Shown here piece by piece: positions 35,821 to 47,324 of a DNA stretch of 64,000 bases. The notes below the pieces were generated by a model. That model did no database searches and was not told the DNA's origin. It was given only the letters and a program-made list of their open reading frames with translations. A program made the translations under genes and the position numbers. The stretch comes from Ditylenchus dipsaci (taxonomy: Eukaryota > Nematoda > Chromadorea > Rhabditida > Anguinidae), in the NCBI GenBank assembly GCA_004194705.1, contig SADC01000609.1, positions 21,675-85,674 on the forward strand, in the 5' to 3' direction. Numbering within the stretch: position 1 is the first letter of the stretch; each line of letters starts with the position of its first letter.

Positions 35821-37054
35821 ACATGCAAGTGATGCCCCAATTACTTCGAGTAACCCCTTCGCTTCAAAGCACTCTACAACACCAGCAATACCACTCAAGA
35901 AGATCAGCCTCAGATACCCAAAATGTCCGTCTGTCTATCTTCTACGACTTTTGAAAATGCTTCCGCTCATCCTCCCATCATAACTACTTGCTCCAATACC
36001 CTCAAACCAGTAACCAACCCTCCAAAAGAAGCGGAAAAGTAATGCCCGCGTTAAAAAGAGGGTACTTATGCTGTTGACGGCGCCACCCCAAATTTTCTTT
36101 TTTTGACAATATACAACCTTTGTTACATCAGAAATTCATTTATTACAAATCAAAAAACATACAATTCCACAATTTGAGACCACAAATGATAGAAAATATC
36201 ACATTCATTAAATTTTCTTCTCCACACAAAATCAGATACATACGACTGAAATAAGGTTCTTGCCGTTCCGAATTCTTTCTTCAGAAAAATTACATAAGCG
36301 GTGAGAGCTAGCGAGGAGAATAGAAAAAGGGGAGTAAAAAATTGCAAAAGAACGAACAAAGCAAAAATACAAAAATGTTTTAGCAAAAGCAAAAAAGAAA
36401 AATTTGGGTGCGCCGTCAACAGCATAAGTACCAAAAAGAGTTCTTCTCCAAATACCCCTGTGGACAAAAGCCAAAAATGATCAAGACATCTCCTTTGACC
36501 AGTTCTACGCAGAAACCACGATGCCCAAGCCCCCATCTCCAGCAAGGCCAAGGCTTCCGAAGCCCCAAAACATCTTTTCCAGTGTTTCCCAATTTTGTTA
36601 ACTTCAAACTAAACAACACCCAGCTACCACCCTACATGTCTTGCAGCGCTACTAGCCAATTCTTCGCATGGCAATGCAAATTTAAATTTGATGAATGACA
36701 ATTTCATGTGGTCAGACCCTAGTTTTAACCAACAGCTACAAATGAACGGTAATAATAGTCAAGCCAAGAAGAGTCCTCCTAAAAAGCCAAGGAATTCGGC
36801 AGAAATAGGCCAGATACGAATCAAGAGCTAAATTTTATGCTTCAACAACAGCAAAAGCAACTAGTTAAACAAATGTTTGGGCAATCTGGAATGGCAAATA
36901 GTCAATTGCACATGGCAGCTCAGCAGGATGCGTCCAATGCTTTTTTTTTGCAAAAGCGGCTGTGTTGCAGAAATCAGTGGTCACTTCACCCAAACACCAA
37001 CTAAAATTGCCTACCATATCGGCGACTGCTGCTGGTGTTGCTTGCTGCGAGTAA
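35821..37054 (+). CDS. Q/N/S-rich nuclear-type protein, interrupted by a MITE
   Basis: The exon from acceptor TTTATAG (35820) runs to 36061, resumes at 36439-36596, and after a 50-nt intron (GTTAAC...TTGCAG) continues 36647-37054. The product has Ser/Thr/Pro-rich sequence (SSNPFASKHSTTPAIP), a basic KKKRKSNARVKKSSSP cluster typical of a nuclear localisation signal, a Pro-rich PKPPSPARPRLPKP segment, and Asn/Gln-rich sequence (LMLQQQQKQLVKQMF) near the end. Single A or T losses at about 36027, 36475, 36803 and 36945 must be assumed to keep frame; each lies in a homopolymer. The hAT-like MITE at 36061-36432 lies inside the coding sequence. TAA 37052 may be the end, or GTAATA there may be a donor. 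Family not recognised; an alternative is a decaying copy. Confidence 0.5.
36061..36432. mobile_element. hAT-like MITE, 8-bp target duplication, inside an exon
   Basis: Terminal inverted repeats begin with 20 perfect bases, GGTACTTATGCTGTTGACGG, and extend with small gaps for about 35 bp. The 8-bp direct repeat AAAAAGAG flanks both ends (36053-36060 and 36433-36440). An 8-bp duplication is characteristic of the hAT superfamily. The 372-bp body has no transposase; the 133-codon minus-strand open frame through it is T-rich noise. Left GT and right AG could act as splice sites (see findings). Confidence 0.85.
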
Positions 37055-39250
37055 TAATAGGCCTTCCGCTTCTGAGGCTAGTTTCGGATTTAGGACCGAG
37101 GATAACAATGTCTACTGATTCTATAATTGTGCTAAACAGACACTGGCCACTACATAAATTAAAATTGTTGAATTGGTGATTTGTTATTTGTAGAAGTTAA
37201 TGTATATTGTGTAGTTTGTCGTTAATTTTGAGTTAGACTTGCGATGAGTGAGCTGAAAAAGTTAAGATTGAAAAAGTTTCGATCATAAAAATCTGAATCA
37301 GCTTACAAGGACCGTGAACCAGTGTTGTGACTTCCTCATCCTCATTCCTCTCCTCTTCTCTCCTCAGAGGAAGAGGAATGAGGAAGAGGAAACTTTTTTA
37401 GAGCGATGAGGAAGAGGAAGAGGAGAGGAAATTTTTTTTGAGACAATGAGGAAGACAAAAATTTTCTTAAAAACTGAGCCTTCAGTCAATAAAGTGCAGT
37501 TTTACCTTCTTGGACCCTCACCGATTTTGTGGCCCGTAAGTAAATATTGGAATATTTTCATCCCATCTATTGTCTAACTTATAGGAAAGCATTAGCTCAA
37601 AGGATAGGCATATATTTGTTAGTTCAAACATTTTTCTATGAACTGACCGTAGTTTTGTTGGATGTCCCATGTACCAACAAAACCAAGTGGTCCCTTAGCA
37701 GACTTGCTGAGCTCATTTATTTTGAACTTCTGAGCTCATTTAATAACACACGTTTGAGTTCGTCCTAACGCAGGCTGGTCGTATTGCCTAAGGCTTCGCA
37801 GAAGTGGAAAAAGATTAATGTTCTCAGGGCAACAAGAATTAATAGTTTTATACTACATAACGGCTGTCCTGCGGCTAATTTTTGTTGCCTGAGAGAAACT
37901 TTTTTCAACTTTCGAAGCTTGGGCAATACTTGACCCTGCGTTAAGACGAACTCTTCTGTACTTCTCTGTACTCCACCATTTGCTGGGTCTCACGAAAGCT
38001 TGATTGTTAGAGAATTTTTCATTTTTCCATACTATATTTGACAAATTTGATGACAAACTGAAGGATTAGAATCTATAGTTTTCAGCTTTTACAATTTCTT
38101 ACAACATGTTTTGATAAATTCAATCCATGTCTCTTAAACTAAACCTTTATAAACGGCCCTGTCTACCACAGTTAGCTGTCCCTCCATGAGTGGGCCCTCT
38201 ATAAATGGGCACCTAAAGCTTGGTTCCCTATGGGTGCCCGTTTATAGAGGGTTGACTGTAGTAAATTTCTAATAAATGTGCATGATTGGGCTGCAACTTA
38301 AAACTTTTTTGTCAAAAATTTCACTTTTGAAATTTATCATTTAACAATAGCAAACTTTTATAAATCGAAAATGTTTGTGTCTCACCAAGAAAAGATAATA
38401 TTTCAAAATGCTCGTAGATTGTGTGAAAAAATGCCTGTAGAATTGTGAAAAATGCTTAGCAAAAATTCTATAGCTCATAAGAAAGCCAAGATTCAGGGCT
38501 ACATGGTGGTGAAAAAATATTGAAATTATTATACAAAAAATGTAGAAAAAACGCAAAAAGAAAATCTACTGGCATTTTTCACAATTTCTACGGGCAAATA
38601 AAATACCGACCACCAAGAAGAGTCGTTTGTCTTGTGTTGATGCATTATTTTTTACAACCTATTTTGTGGTTTCTCCAACTCTGCAGCTTCCATGTAGTTT
38701 AATTATCATCTATTTTTGAGAAAATTAATGGGCAGTAAATAAGTCCCGCAAAATCTTTGTTTTTTCAAATTTGTTTAGTTAAGCCTGTGAGTGTGTTTTA
38801 TTAAGTTTTTACATAACACAGCCTTTCAAAATTTGAATCTAGTGTATTAGGGAAATTGGCGCCAAACAAAAATTATCAAAAATGGTCGATTTGGGACACC
38901 TTTTTGTTTCATGCCTCTGATCTGGTTTTTTCTTTTCGGTTTTCGCATGCTTATTGCCAAAAGATTCCTCACAGTAAGGCTTTCGAATGAGCCATTACTT
39001 GCCGAAAAAAACAATTGAAATTTCAAAAGCAGAACTAATTTCTGTGAAAATTTTCAAATAAATTTTTTCGCCTTATTGCCACTTGTTTGCTTTAAACGGT
39101 CTCTAGTTGTAAAAAATTCTGACTTTACAAAAATCGGTCTGATTATTCTTGTAGCTGAATGTCTGAGCTATCTTTGTTGTATGAGAGGTCCTAAAAACGA
39201 CGACTTTTTCAGATTTTTTGACGGAATCAAATTTGGTGTAATTTTCAGGT
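37055..39250. other. intergenic region with three small repeats
   Basis: It contains a purine/pyrimidine foldback at 37326-37462 (CCTCATTCCTCTCCTC facing GAGGAAGAGGAATGAGG), a foldback at 37758-37951 (GTTCGTCCTAACGCAGG with its inverse CCTGCGTTAAGACGAAC), and a pogo-like MITE at 38168-38258 (CACAGTTAGCTGTCCCTCCA to TAGAGGGTTGACTG|TA). No coding sequence is supported. Confidence 0.6.
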
Positions 39251-41460
39251 ATGATGAGGACTCGCCATTCAAGCTATAAAAGAGGCAAGGAGCAGGACAG
39301 GGATCAAGAATCAATGAGTCAAACGGTCAAAAAGCAGCAGGTTATAGCAAGAGAAGCACTAAGCTATGTGGTGCAGAAGAAAAAGCGAGCGAAAGCAGAG
39401 GCTGCAAACCGGGCTAAGGCTGCAGGAAGGGCCCGTCTTCGTAAGTTCTTTCAGCTTGTCTTATATCCCACTATAAATTTCCTAATTTCAGAGAAGCATG
39501 ATGAGCAAAGGAAAATTTGCGAAGCCAGCCGAAGGAATGTGCAACAGAAAGGTCTTTGTCAAGAAGTGAGTTGAAATTAGTGATCTAACAGCATGACGAC
39601 AATCTTTTTAGTATCAGTGTACCGAAACGGAATATAGCCAGCTTCCAAGTCGACTTCACCAGTGATGTCATTGCCAAGCTCGAAAGGGACAGAGAAATGC
39701 TTCTAAATCGACTCGTTGAGCCGAAGAAAAAAGAATTGGTATGATTAAGCGATTCATGTCTACTCCCAACTAGTCTTATTTAGACTCCCCGAAAACCCTT
39801 GCATGCTCTAGCTAGAAGATCGTCAACTTCAAGAATTGAGCAGATCTTTTCAGTCTACCAAGGGAGCACCAAGCCGTTGCCTATTTATCAAGAGTTTCAG
39901 TCCGCTATTACAAAAATTCGTCACCAGCTTGGGATCATATCGCCAGTCAAGACAAGCCTCCCTAGTCTTACTCTGTCTCCAATGAAAATCTCAAGCTTTG
40001 CTCTGGAAGCTAACTGGTCTCAGCGAAAGTTTGCTGAAGAGTGAGCTGGAAAGGTTTGCTTTTGATTTTTTCATAAATGAAACCATTAAATCTTTTAAAA
40101 TAGGAAAAGATATCTTTGCTCCAACTCACAAGGTACGCGACGTGTGCTTAGAGTTGCTAGCGATCTTCGATTCGAGTCTGCTAATGTCGACGGAGTATCC
40201 TACCTATGGATTTCAAATATCAAGAATGTCCTAGAAACACAGAATCCGACGTCTGCAAGAGTGCCAAAATCTTGATCTTGGAGGAAACTATAGGGCAAGC
40301 TGTTTCTTTCTTTGGTAGGTGACAAGGGTGGAAGACAACAAAAATTGCTATTGGTATATAGAAATGTTCGAAAAGCCAATAGTCTCAGCAGCCTCCTACT
40401 AGTCTCATTATTTGATGATGATGATGGATACAGGACTTCACCAATCTTCTGCTGTCTTCAATCAGCTAAAATTCAACACATTGATGGGGCTATGTCGTTT
40501 GGTAGACTCATTTTTTATGCAAAATTAAGATAAATAACGTCACGTTTAGGTACGTGACCGGAGATCTGAAGTTTATCGGTGCACTTTACGGCCATTTGGG
40601 AAGCGCGCCTCTGTCTATCATGCATCCTTGCGAAGCTTCCAAAGATTAGTTCAGGAAAGTGAGCATCATCCAAGCCGTAGTCTCTTTTCAATTCGATGCA
40701 ATTTTCACACCTACAACTTTCTGATTCGGGACAGACCAAAGTTGTCAGCTCCAGATAAAGTGCAGATCCATCGTGAGTCAAAATCCATCGCTAGAGTTCC
40801 GCTGGTGCGTATTCCAATCAGCAAATATATTCCGCCTTCGCTTCATATTGTCCAGGGATTGGCCCAAAACATCATCTCTTGGATTGAAAAGGCTAATCCT
40901 AATCAGATCAGTGCTTTGGAAGACGTCTACAAAAGTCTAGGAGCCCAAAAACAGGCCTGGTACCAATTCTTTTACTGGTACTATTTGAGATCTCTTTGAC
41001 ATTTTAGCGATTTTGTAAGTTTCACTGCTTCAGGCAATCATGTGCGAAGGTTACTTACCGGAGATGGACCCAAAAAGATCGTTGATATAGTACGCTGTCA
41101 ATGAAAAATGTGGAGCTTTTGAAGAACTTCTCACTTTGCTTGGACAGATCCAGTCGATGGCGAAGTCAACTTTCCTGTCGAATGAGCAAGTCATCATGCT
41201 TGGCAAATTGACGCATGGCTTCTTCTTGTGCCTGAGGGTAAAGTTGTTCAAATTTTCTGTCGTGACTTTTCCGTAGTACAAAATTTGGTTATTCAGAAAA
41301 CATTTTCCGGATGCTTCCGTGACGCCCAGTGCCACCTTCTATGCTCACATGTTGAAGAATTTTGTAAAACTACACAACTTTTGGGGTGCTGTCGGAGCAG
41401 TCAATTGAGTCTCTTCACCGGAAAGTCACAGCGATGAGAGAAGATTTGCTTCAATGAAAA
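39251..41460 (+). pseudogene. transposon-derived protein, frame-interrupted
   Basis: Exon 1 (39251-39440, ATG MRTRHSS, Lys/Arg/Ala-rich coiled coil) splices in phase to 39492-39565. Further blocks at 39613-39738, 39784-40053 and onward switch frame several times. Conserved-looking blocks appear in order: LTGLSESLLKSELERF (about 40010), VGDKGGRQQKLLLVYRN (about 40312), GDLKFIGALYGHLGS (about 40560), PPSLHIVQGLAQ (about 40830), and LSEQSIESLHRKV (about 41390). From memory this block order matches a family of uncharacterised transposon-associated proteins found in nematodes, cnidarians and other invertebrates; I cannot assign a superfamily or catalytic triad. Frame switches could be decay or homopolymer error. 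No terminal inverted repeats are evident. Confidence 0.5.
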
Positions 41461-42869
41461 GTCGTCCAATATTTTGAAGAAACTTATTGAGGAATTATGT
41501 GCGTAATGTACTGTTTGACTTGAATTTTTAAGTTGGAAGTTGAATCCGATAAAGTTATTTTTGCTTTATGTATTGCTGATTTTTAAGGGCGCATATTGTA
41601 AATTTGAAATAATTATGCTAATCATGGGTAACAAAAGAGTAAAAAATTAAAAAGCGCATAAAAATCACAATGAAATTCTTGGCGTTTTGTTTAAGTGAAC
41701 TACAAGGAAATTCAAATTTGAAAGGCTGTGAAAATAAGTTTGAAACCCAAAAACGTAAAAAAAAATTGATCCAAGTGGACGAACCACTTGTTTTTGTTGT
41801 ATCCAGGTAGTCGTACCCATGTGGGGGAACTCAGATAGTGTAGTGGGACCCGGGCAAATTTTTTCGTTCTTGAAGGACTTTTAAATTGAAAATGCTTTCC
41901 TATGATCCGACTACATTTCCACTGGATAATCCACGCACCAACTAAATCAGTGAATCCAGTTTGATGAATTTTACCACTATCCAACCATCTTCACATGCCC
42001 GATTATTCCAGAAAACCGGTTTGGAACCCAAAGAAGGTAAAAAAATTTGCTATAAGTGGACGACCACTTGGTTGGTTGGTTCAGATCAAAATTTAATATC
42101 ATGCGAATTTTTGGAAGTGAGAGTAAAAAAACTGATTGGGTACACTGAAAGTAAGAGAGCAAGTAAGAGTAAAAGTAAGACTGAGAAACAATTTTTTCCT
42201 GTCGGCACACACTGAGTGTTAGAGTGCGATCAGAGTGGAGTGAAAGGACAGTCCTTTCACTAGAAACAGAGTAACCGATTGCACCTAGAGCTGAACTGAG
42301 GACCACTTAGATCATTTAAGTGTTGAAATTAAAATTGAGCACACAAGAAGCAATATATGGTAACGTCGTAATGGATTAGTGAATTCAATAAACACAGCTG
42401 ACATTGCAAAAAGAACTGTTGGGCAAGAATAACCATATGCGACGAAATTCGGCGCGACGAAATTTTGTTACAGACGAAATTTTGTTCACGACGAAATTAT
42501 TGGCCGCGCGACCGAAAATTGCCGCGGACGAATATGTCCGTCCGTCCGCCCCCCCACCCCCCCCCCCCTAAGGGAACAAGAACTTACTAAATTAAGTTAC
42601 CCGACAGTCTGGAATCAAAAACCCCGAACAAGCAAATTTTTTTACAAAAATCCAGTAAATTTTGATTCGTTTGATACTCGGTATGAACTCTTTTTTTTCA
42701 GTCGTCATACATAACGTATTTTAACGTCAAAATATCAATATTTGCTGTATTTTTTGACAGAGGGGTTAACACTTAACTGACACTCATAGGTCTTTTCTTC
42801 CACGAATTCAGACAGGGACAGATTATCCGCACCAGTAAGTTTGTCAGTGGTCACACATCACAATTTACT
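41461..42869. other. intergenic region with GTGGACGACCACTT repeats
   Basis: Two direct copies of a segment containing AAGTGGACGACCACTT-type sequence lie at about 41740-41800 and 42020-42080, each preceded by a GGTAAAAAAA-type tract and a YTTGGAACCCAAA motif. At 42440-42575 there is a short array of ACGAAATTTTGTT/GCGACGAAATT units ending in poly-C. No coding sequence is supported. Confidence 0.55.
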
Positions 42870-45800
42870 CTACATAAAATACGCATTTACATGATGAAAA
42901 CCGATTAGATTTAAATTTGAAATCTGTGTGTGTTGTATCATAAACGCTGTTTGAGTTGAGCGAAAACTAGGACGACTGCTCGGATCAGATGTTAACGCCG
43001 CCTGCATCAGACTCGACATTTTCTCAGGCGTATCTGTAAAACAACCTGATTATAATGTGTCCGAAAATTAAAAGAAAAGGAGGACCCTGAGGAGGCATAA
43101 GTTTGAGCGTTCCTTGCTTGACCCTTGACCGATTTGTCTCACGCTGAGTTCTTCCCATAAGCTGTTGTCCATTTGACCAAATTTCGAAGAGCACACATCC
43201 GAAGCTCAAACATCACTTTTCGATGTGAATATTCCTTCATTCATAGTCTCAGGAGGCATCCACCTACAGTTCAAAATTCAAAAACTATGATCCATTCAAA
43301 ATCCATGCCAAACCTTTATAGGACTCGTCCACCTCCAATTTTCAATGCTTTAAGTCCTTTATTCGAAAGACCGAAATCAGCTATAAAGATGAATTAGTTC
43401 GAAGGAAAAAAACAGAGCAATTTAAAGACACACCTCAAATCAAGTAAAAAATATACATTTCAGAAGCCTGGTGACTGATGAGGGCTAGGCAAGTGCGGAA
43501 ATATGTGGGAATGGGGCGGTGTATGAGGCGACCCAGACCCTTAGTATTATCGTGAACTTTGCAATGAAATTTCAATTTTTAAAGTTCAGTTAAAATTGGC
43601 CTTGCGAATTGCTTTGAAGCACAATATGAGCTTAAGAAACCTCTGGTGCTGCTTTATGACCCGGTTTGGTGCGCCTTGAGGCACCTCGCCCCGGTGCGTG
43701 GGGAGGTGCCGGAGCGATCATATGAAACACTCGGGGCGGGGCGGTGCCGTGGCAGTGGTCTAGAAATCCCTGGGGCGTGAGGCGGTGCTGGGGCGAAATT
43801 GCACGCTTACCCATCACTGGATGCGACACTTGCGTACCGGTATTAGCGCACGCATCTTTTGCAGACTCATATCTACAGACGCGACTTGTAGCTCGATTTG
43901 CAGCTCGACATTCGCAGATCTGACATTTGCAGCCGACATTCGCAGACGCAACATTTGCAGACAAATATCGTATTTCTTCTAATAAAGCCCCCTCTCTAAT
44001 AGAGCCTCCCCGTTCTAATAGAGCCCCCTCTTAAATAGAACCCCTCTTTCTAATAGAGTCCTCCTCTAGAGTTTGATCGAAAATGGACCCCCGTGAGCTC
44101 TAATGAAAGAATTACGGTACGCGAAATACAGAGACTTATATATGATGCAGTAACGGTAAACTTATACCGTATTTCCTCTAATAAGCGCCCCCGCTCCAAT
44201 AAGCCCCCCCCTATTTTTGACTGAAATTTGGAGTTGAGGCCATTTCTGATGACAATTTCAAAATTTTTAGGGTTTGAAAAATAAGCGCCCCAGGGCGCTT
44301 ATTATAGGATAATACGGTAGTTTTTTCATGGAGATAGCAATATAAAGCGGAAACAAATGTCAACAGTTAGACGTAAATGTATTCCTTTCCCGTTGAAGAA
44401 CAAATCTCGGTCTGCAAATGTCGCGTCTGCGGATGTGGGTCTGCAAATGTCGGGTGTGTGAATATGGGTTTGAAAACTTGTTCTGAAATGCTGCTTCCTC
44501 AATTGAATAGTCTATTATTGTCGGCATACAAATTTAAATTTTAACAGTAAAATTCCACAAGCGAAAAATATTAACTGCTAAAAAAATCTTCAAATATCTT
44601 GTCTGCCTTTTTCAGCCCTCATGTCACCATGCCCTTCCAGACAATTGCTCTCTGACGCCAACAAAATATTTAAACTTCAAAAATAATTATTCAAAAAAGT
44701 AGATTGATAGACCAGACAAATCAAATGGGAGTGTATTCTTCAAAGAAGTAGGTGGGCTTCTTAGTTTGATCAAAAAGACACTTGTCTACAAAGCTCCATA
44801 CCAATCTTGATAGTCTCCTTTTTCCCAAGCAAACAGTTTCGAGCTGCCAAATCCCGATGAATCACCTGTAACAAATCGCTAAATTAAAGTGCAATACTGC
44901 ATTTTACCATAAAGCTTTCCAAATAAGCCATTCCCAAGCAAATTTCTTTTGAAAACTTTATTTTGAGAGTTTCATCAGGGGCAGACTCAGAATTTTGTAG
45001 TCTCTTCAACAAGCTGCCACCTCAAATGGGTTGGTTGTAATGTGAAAAATACTGAGGACAAGTAACCTTTTGCACATTCCATGACAATCCAAATAGGATC
45101 TTCATAGACGCAGACTCCATACAGCCGGATGACATTCTTAGAATCAATATTATTATAGCAATCCTAGGAAAGTGATTTACTTGTGTTTCAGACGCATCAT
45201 AATATTGGCTTCCCTTAGAAAACAATTCTAAAATAAGACATTTAGCAGTTGATCACGGTTTGTGATGGACCTTTGATCCATAGAGAGCTTGTCTTCATCC
45301 AGCTTCATTGTTTTGACGGCTACATCTAAACGACTGAAAAGACCAACTCGAAGAAGACCAGCGTAGACCGCTCCGAATTCCCCTGCGCTTATATAGGCCC
45401 CAAGGTAACTTGTTCCCGAAAGATTGTGTAATGATGGCGATTTACGGTCTAATAATTCCACCCAGACAACAATAAGAAGGTCAAAAATGAAATTGGGCTT
45501 TACCTTTTTCAAACATGCTTTGGTCGTCTAAAAGTTTACATGGATCGTGAAACGACTGTTAACTACTGGTAGAACAAGAAAAAAGTTCTTACTTCATTAA
45601 TGGGCACCTGGTTCTGACGGTGAAAACGAATCAATCCCACCACAGTCTAAAAAACGGCAAAGTTCTAATTAAAAAAACCACTAAGCTGGAATTATTAACC
45701 TTTTTACACTCGCGATTAAATAGAAGTAATGCTTTCGGCTGGTTTGATTGATCTTATAATGCAGCTTTCTTCCTTCCATTGGACTGAGACAACGTAGTAC

Positions 45801-46088
45801 TAAACTTGCAGTTATTTGAAACAACTGTAAAAACGAAAAACCAAATTTGTTGCTTCTTGAATCCTACGAACTAAGAAATGGCCATGCTTCTTCAATAACA
45901 CTTCTGCTTCAAGCTTCGACATGAATCCATGGTAGTACAGCTGAAGCAATAAAAATTGCTGTAGAACACACATAAAATAATCACCTCGTCTTGAATATTT
46001 TTCTCCAGCGATAGCAAAGCTTTCTTACTTGTGATGGCCACTGTTTGGATAGCAACAGAATTAAAATTATTCGCAATTCATCAGACAT
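42870..46088 (-). CDS. SH2 domain tyrosine kinase (Fer/Fps-like short form), copy A
   Basis: A cytoplasmic protein tyrosine kinase that phosphorylates Tyr on substrates recruited by its SH2 domain. Minus-strand exons: 46088-45985 (ATG MSDELP), 45940-45700 (SH2: YYHGFMSKLEAEVLL, FLVR, HYKINQTSRKHYFYL), 45646-45593, 45555-45504, about 45448 onward (nucleotide loop ISAGEFGAVYAG; VAVK lysine), a helix-C exon REANIMMRLKHK, NVIRLYGVCVYEDPIW, then 44865-44802 (HRDLAARN catalytic loop). A 1.4-kb intron follows to 43380, where phase-matched splicing gives KIADFGLS. Then come WMPPETM, SFGCVLFEIWSNGQ (about 43209-43145) and the RPSF end block, stop 42872. The first Gly of the loop is Ser, which is unusual. 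There is no F-BAR region; short SH2-kinases of this plan are abundant in nematodes. Single-base homopolymer lesions occur in several exons. Confidence 0.85.
43850..44470. repeat. repeat cluster in the kinase long intron
   Basis: The left side, 43860-43965, is a tandem array of CAGACGCGACATTTG-like units. The right side, 44410-44452, is the same unit inverted (GTCTGCAAATGTCGCGTCTG). Between them are two TACCGTATTT-family MITEs, 43967-44119 (with five tandem CTAATAGAGCCCCCTC units) and 44165-44319 (TAATAAGCGCCCC arms). A GC-rich stretch at 43670-43800 (GGGGCGGGGCGGTGCC) precedes the array. The boundary of the 6.4-kb duplication falls inside the second MITE. Confidence 0.6.
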
Positions 46089-46570
46089 TCTCGTGGAAGA
46101 TAATCTTCTATAAAAGCAAGTGAATGTTTATAAAAAAAGATTTAACACGGGAAAGTCGGAACGTAACTTTTGTTTATCCTGGTACACTTTTCATGTAGAT
46201 CATTACCGTGTGTGGGAGTATGGGTGTTTGCTGGTAATGAAGTGACGGCCTAGTGACCGATGAAAGCTAACAAGTACGGATCTAAATTAGCAGATTGTCT
46301 TATCATCAATTCGACATTTGCGATCGGTTATGTGCAATTACGCATTGCCATAGCGACATTCGCAGATATATAACCAGTGTTGTGCATTTGGCTCGTTTGC
46401 CAGCGAGCAGCTCGCACTCCAAGGAAGACTTCTTCCATAAGCACGCGAGCTGCTCGCTCACCAAATAGCTAACTTGGCGAGCCGTATAGCTCGCGAGCCA
46501 TATGGCTCGTCAAGTTAAAGAACAAAGTGACAAGCGCTATTCAGCTCGCGAGCCATTTGGCTTGCATCTA

Positions 46571-47324
46571 CAGGTCGTCCCAAAAAAAATCCCTACACTT
46601 CAAGGGCACCGTACGACCATTATTTTTTTCACTTTTTTCTTTAACGATATTTCACTTTGTAGCCCTGGAAATCTCTATAATGGTCTATGAACATTTTATT
46701 TCTGAAAAAATGGATAAATTGACAACACAAAATTAAAAACCTCGATTCAAATCCGGGAAATTTCAGTTTTTTTAAGGTATTTAATGGTCACAAAATAAAT
46801 TTTCAAAATAACAACACCATCGGTAGCGCATGTCAAGAGCTACAAAACCCACTTTACAGAAAAAAAATTCGAATCTGAGTGTTGATATATGGTTTTTGAA
46901 AAAAACTCAAATGAAAATGAAAAAAATATTCAAAATGCCTGTCGAATATGACCCGAAATGTGTTAAGAAACCACTTTTGTGATAAAATTCGAAGAAGTTT
47001 TATGTACTAATCGAAAGAGGAAAGAGAGAGCTAGAAAATTATGTGTTCAAAACATTTGTGCGAAAAAAATTGATGTGAACAACGAGCTTCTAAATAAGTT
47101 GCAAATTCTTATATTTCAACAAAAACTGAAAATTCCCGGATTTGAAATCGAGGTTTTTAATTTTGTCCTGTCAATTTATCCTTTTTTTCAGTAATAAAAT
47201 GTTCATAGACCATTTGATAGAGAATTTCCAGAGCTGAAAAAATGACATATCGTTAAAGAAAAGTGAAATAAAAAATGGTCGCACCGTGCCCTTGAAGTGT
47301 AGGGATTTTTTTTGGGACACCCTG
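46571..47324. mobile_element. mariner-like MITE with 200-bp inverted arms (copy A)
   Basis: TA|CAGGTCGTCCCAAAAAAAAT at the left and GGGACACCCTG|TA at the right carry inverted termini with TA on both sides. The arms stay inverted for about 200 bp, including CTACACTTCAAGGGCACC and AAATCCGGGAA segments and their inverses. No transposase is visible in the 350-bp middle. It is inserted beside a palindromic GGCTCGCGAGCC-rich stretch (46385-46560). The equivalent in copy B is 53075-53854. Confidence 0.75.

Noticed and set aside
36150..36551. 133-codon minus-strand open frame, the longest single frame in that area
   Set aside because: It runs through the T-rich body of the hAT-like MITE and over the antisense of the adjacent exon; no domain, and Phe/Leu-rich by composition.
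45831..45860. A very short intron within the SH2 exon
   Set aside because: The GT...AG interval is only about 17 nt, too short for splicing; the exon is read through in copy B.
46502..46736. Small protein genes starting MARQVKEQSDKRYS (and at 53006)
   Set aside because: They start in a GGCTCGCGAGCC palindrome and run into the arm of a mariner-like MITE; no splice or domain support.
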